The notes under the pieces: model-generated
The model's input: only the letters and a program-made list of their open reading frames with translations
The model's database searches: none
Told to the model about the DNA's origin: nothing
Shown here: positions 59,201 through 64,000 of the stretch, piece after piece
Numbering within the stretch: position 1 is the first letter of the stretch
How the letters are laid out: every line of letters begins with the position of its first letter
Assembly: GCA_034086685.1 (NCBI GenBank)
Contig: JAXDZY010000028.1
Span: 22,832-86,831 of the forward strand
Source: TWA4 sp034086685
Lineage (GTDB): Bacteria > Bacillota > Clostridia > Lachnospirales > Lachnospiraceae
DNA: 64,000 nucleotides
Direction: 5' to 3'
Translations under genes and position numbers: made by a program

Positions 59201-60836
59201 TGCCGCTGCATCCCAGATGAATCTCTGTGGAAGTAACAATCTCCTCACGGATCGCATCAATAGGCGGATTGGTAACCTGCGCAAACAGCTGTTTGAAATA
59301 ATTAAACAGCGGAGGATGGTTCTTGGACATGACTGCCAGAGAAGTATCCACACCCATTGCGGAAACCGCTTCTCCGCCATCTCTTGCCATGGGAAGAATC
59401 ATGGTACGGAATTCTTCATATGTATAGCCGAATGTTTTCATCAGACGAAGACGCTCTTCTCTGGTCATCTTCGGTGTACTCTTGTTGGGAATCTTCAGAT
59501 CCTTCAGTTCCTTCATGTTGGCATCCAGCCATTCACCGTAAGGGTGTCTTGAAGCATAGTAATTCTTCAGATCATCATCATTGATCAGAATGCCTTTAAC
59601 CGTATCAACCAGCAGCATCTTGCCGGGTTTCAGACGATCCTTTTCCACAATCGTATCAACAGGAATATCCAGTGCACCTACCTCGGATGCCAGAATCATA
59701 TATCCATCCGATGTAATATAATAACGGGAAGGGCGAAGACCATTGCGGTCAAGCACTGCTCCCAGCAGATCGCCATCAGAAAATACAATGGAAGCAGGTC
59801 CATCCCAGGGTTCCATCATGGAACCATAATAATTATAGAAATCCTTTTTCTTCTGATCCATGTACTTGTCATTGGTCCAGGGTTCGGGGATTGTAATCAT
59901 CACTGCCAGAGGCAGCTCCATGCCGCTCATCATCAGAAATTCAAGAGTATTATCCAGCATGGCGGAGTCAGAACCCTCTTCATTGATAACCGGAATAACT
60001 TTCAGCAGATCATCTTTGAAATATTTGGATTCCATGCTCTCCTCACGGGACATCATCTTATCCGCATTGCCGCGGATCGTATTGATCTCACCGTTATGAA
60101 CCATCAGGCGGTTGGGATGAGCTCTCTCCCAGCTGGGATTCGTATTGGTACTGAACCGGGAATGAACTGCTGCAATGGCAGATTCATAATCCTCATCCTG
60201 CAGGTCACAGTAAAATCCACGAAGTTCGCCAACCAGGAACATTCCTTTATAAACAATGGTACGGCTTGACATGGATACCACATAAGTATAGTCATTGGAC
60301 TGTTCAAACAGACGTCTTGCAATATAAAGCTTACGGTCAAAGGCAAGACCCTTTTCGCAGTTATCAGGTTTTTTGATAAAACACTGTAAAATATAGGGCA
60401 TCTTATCCAAAGCTTTCTTTCCCAGAATGCCGGGCTTGGTTGGAACCTCTCTCCATCCCAGAAACTTCAGTCCTTCCTTCTCCACAATAACCTCAAGCAT
60501 CTTCTTGGCCTGATTCCTGGCCAGCTCATCCTGCGGGAAAAAGAACATGCCCACGCCGTATTCTCTCTCTTCACCGATATCAAAACCCAGAGGAGCAGTT
60601 ACTTTCTTAAAAAATTTATGTGAAATCTGCAGGAGAATACCAACACCGTCACCGGTCTTGCCCTCTGCATCCTTACCGGCTCTGTGCTCCAGATTTTCAA
60701 CGATCTGCATCGCCTGATCTACAGTTTTACGTGTCTTGATACCTTTGATATTAACAATAGCACCGATACCGCAGTTATCATGTTCAAAACTGGGATCATA
60801 AAGACCGGGAGTCTGTACTGTACGATTACCTTCCAT
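56292..60836 (-). CDS. gltB: Glutamate synthase, large subunit
   Basis: From the ATG at 60836 (AAAGGAATG upstream) the protein has 1514 residues, the normal length. The glutamine amidotransferase domain starts with Cys22 in FEHDNCGIGAIV, so a 21-residue propeptide would be removed. The FMN/synthase domain has the cluster CVMMRVCNLDTC (Cys-x5-Cys-x4-Cys), preceded by GAKPGEGGHLPGKKV and GYDGGTGAAPRSSI. The C-terminal GXGXG β-helix (GDSNDYFGKGLSGGKLVIYPP) is complete. It makes glutamate from glutamine and 2-oxoglutarate. The open frame to 60920 has no start with a ribosome site. Confidence 0.97.
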   Translation of the reverse strand: MEGNRTVQTPGLYDPSFEHDNCGIGAIVNIKGIKTRKTVDQAMQIVENLEHRAGKDAEGKTGDGVGILLQISHKFFKKVTAPLGFDIGEEREYGVGMFFFPQDELARNQAKKMLEVIVEKEGLKFLGWREVPTKPGILGKKALDKMPYILQCFIKKPDNCEKGLAFDRKLYIARRLFEQSNDYTYVVSMSSRTIVYKGMFLVGELRGFYCDLQDEDYESAIAAVHSRFSTNTNPSWERAHPNRLMVHNGEINTIRGNADKMMSREESMESKYFKDDLLKVIPVINEEGSDSAMLDNTLEFLMMSGMELPLAVMITIPEPWTNDKYMDQKKKDFYNYYGSMMEPWDGPASIVFSDGDLLGAVLDRNGLRPSRYYITSDGYMILASEVGALDIPVDTIVEKDRLKPGKMLLVDTVKGILINDDDLKNYYASRHPYGEWLDANMKELKDLKIPNKSTPKMTREERLRLMKTFGYTYEEFRTMILPMARDGGEAVSAMGVDTSLAVMSKNHPPLFNYFKQLFAQVTNPPIDAIREEIVTSTEIHLGCSGNILEDKPENCRMLKIRNPILTSTDLLKIKSLSEEGFKVATISILYYKNTSLEKAIDRLYLEADRAFKSGATILILSDRGVDESRVPIPSLLAVSALQQYLVRTKKRTSVSIILESAEPREVHHFATLLGYGASAVNPYLAQEAVKYLCETDMLDKDYPAAIDDYNNAVLHGIVKTASKMGISTIQSYQGSKIFEAIGINSDVINKYFTGTVSRIEGISLKDIEEDQNYRHNAAFDPLGLGTDTTLDSLGDYKMRSGQEQHLYNPKTIHLLQQSTRTGNYEMFKEYTRTLEEELDEFHIRDVMDFVYPAKGVPIEEVESVDSIVKRFKTGAMSYGSISQEAHETLAIAMNRIGGRSNSGEGGERPERFKPDSNGNNRCSKIKQVASGRFGVTSKYLVNAEEIQIKMAQGAKPGEGGHLPGKKVYPWIAKTRYSTPGVSLISPPPHHDIYSIEDLAQLIYDLKNANRDARISVKLVSESGVGTVAAGVAKAGAQVILISGYDGGTGAAPRSSIFNAGLPWELGLAETHQTLIMNGLRDKVIVETDGKLMTGRDVVTAALLGAEEYGFATAPLITMGCVMMRVCNLDTCPAGIATQNPELRKRFTGKPEYVVNFMRFIAQEMREYMAKLGIRTVDELIGRTDLLKKREDVDSVRASKIDLSRIINNPYVGMKLAGYHEKNVFDFHLEKTKDMNVLMRQFAAALENGQKRGIEVDVGSVDRTFGTIFGSEITKRFGENLEDDTFTVKCSGSGGQSFGAFIPKGLTLEVMGDSNDYFGKGLSGGKLVIYPPSGAKFKAENNIIIGNVALYGATSGTAYINGIAGERFCVRNSGATAVVEGVGDHGCEYMTGGRAVILGPTGKNFAAGMSGGVAYVLDENSDLYRKLNKSMVSMEEVTSKYDVLELKRLIQEHATYTNSEKAKKILDNFGEYLPRFKKIMPYDYERMLKTFADMEAKGLSTEQAQIEAFYANTKK

Positions 60837-61037
60837 ATTATCATTCCTTTCTGAACCCTTATGCCTGCAGGCTGAAAAGCTGTCTGTGCTGTCGGCTGCC
60901 ATCAAAATTGTTTTCCTCACATCTTCTGTCTATCCATACAGCTGCTTTTTCCTTTGCAACAGGCCGCGCCGAATCCGGCAAGGTCTGTTGTGATATTACT
61001 ACAATCCATCATCTGTGTAAAGTGTAAAAAACGGAAC

Positions 61038-61090
61038 TATTATCAGATAATTTGTTAATTTATAATTAAAAATTTAAATATCTGATAATA
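61038..61090. promoter_or_regulatory. Inverted repeat around the likely gltBD promoter
   Basis: TATTATCAGATA (61038-61049) and its exact inverse TATCTGATAATA (61079-61090) are separated by 29 very AT-rich bases. On the minus strand a TTTAAA…TATAAA pair lies between or overlaps the arms. A dimeric nitrogen regulator could bind both arms. Confidence 0.5.
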
Positions 61091-61143
61091 TAATGAATTT
61101 TCTCCCCAAAAAACAGTTTTGGAGACAATTTAAACAGGAATTA

Positions 61144-61181
61144 AAAAAGCGGCATGACTCATTTAAAGTCCACCGCTTTTT
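61144..61181 (-). terminator. Terminator of the HPr-like gene
   Basis: AAAAAGCGG (61144-61152) and CCGCTTTTT (61173-61181), with an inner GACT/AGTC stem. It is 57 bp after the stop. Confidence 0.82.
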
Positions 61182-61238
61182 TTATTCACAATCATTAATA
61201 CTCATTACTCTTCTTATGATTGAGTTCCGGCCCCATAA

Positions 61239-61505
61239 CTAATTAATACCCTCTCCGTTTTCAATCTGACGAACCAGCGCCTCCAGAGCTTCATCCTCAT
61301 CCTCTCCATCACAGTAAATCTTAATCCGATCCCCCTTACCAATATTACCGGACAGGATACTGACTACCTGCTTTCCATTAAGACTTTTATTCCCTGTGCG
61401 GATGGTGATTTCACTTTGAAATTTCCGGGCCAGTCTGACAAACTGTCCGGCAGGCCGCAGATGAAGTCCCTCTGATTCAACAACAACGACGCTCTGATTA
61501 ACCAT
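61239..61505 (-). CDS. HPr-like phosphocarrier with Gln in place of Ser46
   Basis: An 88-residue HPr-fold protein. The active-site His15 lies in EGLHLRPAGQFV. Aligned without gaps to Bacillus HPr, the regulatory site normally KSIMG (Ser46) reads KQVVS, so residue 46 is Gln. It therefore can take phosphate on His15 but should not be a target of HPr kinase. The C-terminus is acidic (DGEDEDEALEALVRQIENGEG), like ordinary HPr helix 3. A second, standard ptsH elsewhere is expected. It may be a paralogue used by a special phosphotransfer system or as a regulator. It has its own terminator and no PTS neighbours. Confidence 0.85.
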   Translation of the reverse strand: MVNQSVVVVESEGLHLRPAGQFVRLARKFQSEITIRTGNKSLNGKQVVSILSGNIGKGDRIKIYCDGEDEDEALEALVRQIENGEGIN

Positions 61506-61682
61506 ATGAACCTTCCTTCACACAATCACTTTCAATATTAAATTGTAAAACTGCTGCCCAGAGCCGATCTGAAAACATGCAGAACTCTGAGCAGCCAAAT
61601 GTAATTGCCGGGCTGACTGCTGCAGCAATTGCCCACAACAAATAACTGTCGACAGAATACAGTTATTTACTCAGTCAATAAA
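61506..61682. terminator. Spacer with hairpins after ackA
   Basis: AAATAACTGT (61640-61649) and ACAGTTATTT (61659-61668) form a 10-bp stem 15 bp after the ackA stop, a probable weak terminator. Further on, CTGCCCAGAG/CTCTGAGCAG (around 61554-61595) makes a second stem with one mismatch, in the HPr leader. Confidence 0.5.
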
Positions 61683-62870
61683 TTATACCAGTGCTACTGT
61701 TTCTCTTGCGATTGCAAGTTCTTCGTTGGTAGGGATAACCATAGCTGTTACTGCAGAATCATCTGTGGAGATAACAGTATCTTTACCACGGACATCATTC
61801 TTCTCAGCATCCAGCTTGCAGCCCAGATAAGACAGAGATCCCATGATCTGTGCTCTTACTTCGATATCGTTCTCGCCGCATCCTGCTGTGAAGCAGATTA
61901 CATCAACACCGTTCATAACTGCTGCGTAAGCACCGATATATTTAACTACACGATGGCAGAATACATCAAGAGCAGCTTTTGCACGCTTGTTGCCTTCTGC
62001 AGCTGCTGCATGCAGATCTCTGAAGTCGGAAGATACACCGGAGATACCCTGTACACCGGACTTCTTGTTGCAGACTGTCAACAGTTCATTGATGTTCAGA
62101 CCTTCTTTGTTGGCGATGAATTCAAGAATGGCGGGATCGATATCACCACATCTTGTACCCATAACCAGACCTTCCAGAGGAGTCAGACCCATGGAAGTTT
62201 CTACACATTTGCCGTTCTGTACAGCAGAAATGGAAGCGCCGTTGCCCAGATGGCAAACGATGATCTTCAGATCTTCAATGTTCTTGCCCAGTACTTCTGC
62301 AGCATGTTTGGAAACGTAGCTGTGGCTTGTACCGTGGAAGCCGTAACGACGTACTGCATACTTTTCATAGTATTCGTAAGGCAGAGCGTACAGATAAGCT
62401 TCTTCAGGCATTGTCTGATGGAAAGCAGTATCAAATACAGCTACCATGGGTACACCGGGCATCAGTTCCTTACATGCATTGATACCGATGATGTTGGCAG
62501 GATTATGCAGAGGTGCCAGATCGGAGCACTTCTCGATTTCAGCAATAACTTCGTCTGTGATTACTGTGGAGCTTGCAAACTTCTCACCACCATGTACAAC
62601 TCTGTGACCTACAGCGCCGATCTCGCTCAGATCGGAAATAACACCGTTCACAGGATCTGTCAGCTGTTTTAATACGTTGCTGACTGCTACAGTATGGTTG
62701 GGCAGCGGATCTTTAAATACGACCTTGTCCTTTCCTGCAGGAGAATGGGTAAGAACACCGTCAATACCGATTCTTTCGCAAAGGCCCTTTGCCAATACTG
62801 ATTCTGTTTCAGAGTCGATCAGCTGATACTTTAATGATGAGCTGCCGCAGTTGATTACTAATACTTTCAT
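61683..62870 (-). CDS. ackA: Acetate kinase
   Basis: A 395-residue ASKHA-fold kinase that makes ATP and acetate from acetyl phosphate. The N-terminus is MKVLVINCGSSSLKYQLID with the conserved Asn7; HRVVHGGEKF, VFDTAFHQTMPEEAYLYALP, RRYGFHGTSHSYV (catalytic His) and HLGNGASISAVQNGK follow. Length is standard. AGGAGGAAAATC precedes the ATG. No pta gene is next to it here. A palindrome covers the promoter spacer. Confidence 0.98.
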   Translation of the reverse strand: MKVLVINCGSSSLKYQLIDSETESVLAKGLCERIGIDGVLTHSPAGKDKVVFKDPLPNHTVAVSNVLKQLTDPVNGVISDLSEIGAVGHRVVHGGEKFASSTVITDEVIAEIEKCSDLAPLHNPANIIGINACKELMPGVPMVAVFDTAFHQTMPEEAYLYALPYEYYEKYAVRRYGFHGTSHSYVSKHAAEVLGKNIEDLKIIVCHLGNGASISAVQNGKCVETSMGLTPLEGLVMGTRCGDIDPAILEFIANKEGLNINELLTVCNKKSGVQGISGVSSDFRDLHAAAAEGNKRAKAALDVFCHRVVKYIGAYAAVMNGVDVICFTAGCGENDIEVRAQIMGSLSYLGCKLDAEKNDVRGKDTVISTDDSAVTAMVIPTNEELAIARETVALV

Positions 62871-62942
62871 TTGATTTTCCTCCTGGAATTCTTACTCCTG
62901 CGCGCAGAACACAACAACTCCTGCACGCGGTTAGCTAGTTTT

Positions 62943-62977
62943 ATTTTAATCTCTTTTTACCAAACTGTAAAGAGATT
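62943..62977 (-). promoter_or_regulatory. ackA promoter overlapped by a perfect inverted repeat
   Basis: On the minus strand TTTACA (62966-62971) and TAAAAT (62943-62948) are 17 bp apart. AATCTCTTT (62948-62956) and AAAGAGATT (62969-62977) form a perfect 9-bp inverted repeat with a 12-bp centre, lying across both promoter elements, as a repressor site would. Confidence 0.6.
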
Positions 62978-63055
62978 CCAACCCTTTTTGTGCACAATTT
63001 TTGATACTTAATTAACATTCCCGAGCAGATTTTCATGCATCATAAATACGGAGCT

Positions 63056-63694
63056 CTATTGATGTTCCCTCATGGCAGCTTCCCTTCTGGAAAATGCACA
63101 TCCACAGAAATTCTGCCGGTAAAGCCCGTATTCTGCCGACAGCTCAATGGATCTTTTATATCCGTTTTTCTTCTTGAAATCAGAATACAGGTACGGTATC
63201 CCATACTCTTCCGAAAGTTCCCTCCCGATTTCATTAAGCTTCTGAGCGTTTTTAAGCGGACTGATACTCAATGTAGTAGTAAAATAATCAAAACCGCCTT
63301 TTACAGCCTCCTGAGCTGTCCTGCGCAGTCTCAGACGGTAACACTGAAAACAGCTTTCACCGCCTTCCCGGTCCCCTGCCCGGCCCGGAACAGCTGTATA
63401 AAACGCTTTCGGGTCATACTCACAATCCAGATATGATACAGGATACCGAAAAGGCATGGAATCAATCAGACGGAGCAATTCTGTCCTGCGTTTCTCATAC
63501 TCCGACGCCTCACCTATATTGGGATTATAAAACAACATTGTAATATGAAACCTGGAGGACAGATATTCCAGCACATAGCTGCTGCACGGAGCGCAGCAGC
63601 CATGAAGAAGCAAAGAAGGTATCTCCCCCTTCTTTCCCAGTTCCTCCAGCGTCTTATCAAGTTCCTTTTGATAATTGATTTTTATTGAATTCAC
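63056..63694 (-). CDS. queH: Epoxyqueuosine reductase QueH
   Basis: A 212-residue QueH (former DUF208), which reduces epoxyqueuosine to queuosine in tRNA. The metal ligands are visible: LLLHGCCAPCSS (Cys33, Cys34, Cys37), GESCFQCYRLRL (Cys115, Cys118) and QNFCGCAFS (Cys197, Cys199). The start is GTG at 63694, which overlaps the stop of an upstream Cys-rich frame (GTGA). QueH replaces QueG in many anaerobes without needing cobalamin. Length is typical. Confidence 0.94.
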   Translation of the reverse strand: MNSIKINYQKELDKTLEELGKKGEIPSLLLHGCCAPCSSYVLEYLSSRFHITMLFYNPNIGEASEYEKRRTELLRLIDSMPFRYPVSYLDCEYDPKAFYTAVPGRAGDREGGESCFQCYRLRLRRTAQEAVKGGFDYFTTTLSISPLKNAQKLNEIGRELSEEYGIPYLYSDFKKKNGYKRSIELSAEYGLYRQNFCGCAFSRREAAMREHQ

Positions 63695-63921
63695 AATCGC
63701 GCCTCACAATCAGCAGTACAGATTTCCCCACACTGCTTCACTTTCTCCAGAAATTCCAACTTCTTGAGTATATCACGATTGCGCAGAATCGTCACGTTCT
63801 TTCCGCCTCTTTGTGTGACTATGGTAGACTCGTCCGTATCATACGACCCGCATGTACGCAAAAAGGGGCTGTCGGGAAATAGACAGTCGTAACAGGGGGA
63901 GTTATGGTTCATCAGAATCAT
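63691..63921 (-). CDS. Possible small Cys-rich protein coupled to queH
   Basis: A 76-residue open frame that I do not recognise. It has six Cys: CYDC near the start, one in RTCGSYD, and QCGEICTADC near the end, with a charged helix-like DILKKLEFLEKVK between. GGGGGAG lies just before the ATG, and its TGA overlaps the queH GTG by 4 bp, which favours a real coupled gene. Against it, the start lies inside a perfect 15-bp inverted repeat that may itself be a regulatory hairpin, and nothing in the residues marks a known family. Confidence 0.4.
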   Translation of the reverse strand: MILMNHNSPCYDCLFPDSPFLRTCGSYDTDESTIVTQRGGKNVTILRNRDILKKLEFLEKVKQCGEICTADCEARL

Positions 63922-63933
63922 AACTCCCCCTGT
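63892..63933. repeat. Perfect 15-bp inverted repeat upstream of queH
   Basis: ACAGGGGGAGTTATG (63892-63906) and CATAACTCCCCCTGT (63919-63933) around 12 bases. In the queH mRNA it would bury the GGGGGAG ribosome site of the small frame in a stem. Confidence 0.75.
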
Positions 63934-63954
63934 AAATTTGCCTAAAATAAGAAA

Positions 63955-63980
63955 AAAGGTGGCTAACGACTACCACCTTT
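63955..63980 (-). terminator. Terminator of a leftward gene beyond the right edge
   Basis: AAAGGTGG (63955-63962) and CCACCTTT (63973-63980); on the minus strand the stem is followed by six T. It would end a transcript entering from the right, leaving queH under its own promoter. Confidence 0.6.
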
Positions 63981-64000
63981 CTTCCGTTACATGTATAATG

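Larger units (their letters stand above)
60837..61238. other. 402-bp gltB control region
   Basis: It holds the 180-base gltB leader, a widely spaced inverted repeat at 61038-61090 around an AT-rich promoter-like core, and the HPr terminator at 61144-61181. No open frame is convincing. Confidence 0.5.

Noticed and set aside
61629..62672. A 347-codon plus-strand open frame opposite ackA
   Set aside because: Antisense shadow of a strongly conserved enzyme gene; composition is Cys/Tyr-rich and no start signal is present.
1..64000. CRISPR array, transposase or rRNA operon
   Set aside because: No regularly spaced direct repeats, no transposase motifs and no rRNA sequence were seen anywhere in the window.

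Overview
The window reads as chromosome from a low-to-mid GC gut Firmicute of the Lachnospiraceae type (Blautia-like is my best guess, by inference). The grounds are Clostridia-style families (DUF6171, DUF1846, split transketolase, YedE/DUF3343 selenium genes, secreted proteins ending in Ig-like and Fn3 repeats), strong AGGAGG-type ribosome sites, several TTG/GTG starts, and ABC sugar importers without their own ATPase. I see no phage, transposase or CRISPR array.

Layout. 1-3.5 kb: a selenium/sulfur block (3' end of selD, a cysteine desulfurase, a YedE transporter, a stand-alone TusA-like protein and a DUF3343 protein). 3.6-10.2 kb: a DUF1846 protein, a secreted lipase-like protein that has lost its nucleophile, an aldo/keto reductase and an AAA/DUF4143 ATPase. 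10.3-47.5 kb: a large arabinan/L-arabinose region, punctuated by three identical tRNA-Gly(GCC) genes at 10.4, 36.8 and 47.4 kb. 47.7-50.8 kb: a secreted serpin followed by an ECF-type sigma factor and its probable anti-sigma factor. 50.9-64 kb: housekeeping genes (nitroreductase, oligopeptidase PepF, GNAT acetyltransferase, glutamate synthase GltD/GltB, an HPr-like protein, acetate kinase, QueH).

How the arabinose region works. Surface GH43 endo-arabinanases (23.5 and 44.3 kb) would cut arabinan outside the cell. Arabino-oligosaccharides would enter through three ABC permease pairs with three solute-binding proteins (10.6-23.5 kb has two pairs and two binding proteins; 39.2-42.6 kb has one of each). 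Intracellular GH51 enzymes (25.4 and 37.7 kb) and a GH43 enzyme (43.3 kb) would release L-arabinose. AraA, an FGGY kinase, AraD, a transaldolase and a two-subunit transketolase (28.5-35.0 kb, one strand, one order) then pass the carbon to the pentose phosphate pathway. Candidate regulators are an AraC-type protein divergent from araA, an ArsR-like protein with an unfamiliar C-terminal domain beside GH51, and a LysR protein upstream of the GH43 unit. No transporter ATPase is encoded, so a shared MsmX/MsmK-type ATPase elsewhere is implied.

The most unusual system is the nine-gene operon from 25.1 down to 10.6 kb. It joins an endo-arabinanase and two complete sets of importer membrane parts to three proteins that ordinary sugar importers lack: a 1006-residue binding protein with two lectin-like domains, a secreted NHL propeller joined to TPR-like helices and a Yip1-type membrane domain, and a DUF5696 protein with a glycosidase-like layout. 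Its promoter shares a 30-bp box, 28 of 30 positions identical, with the promoter of the second arabinan importer operon 17.6 kb away.
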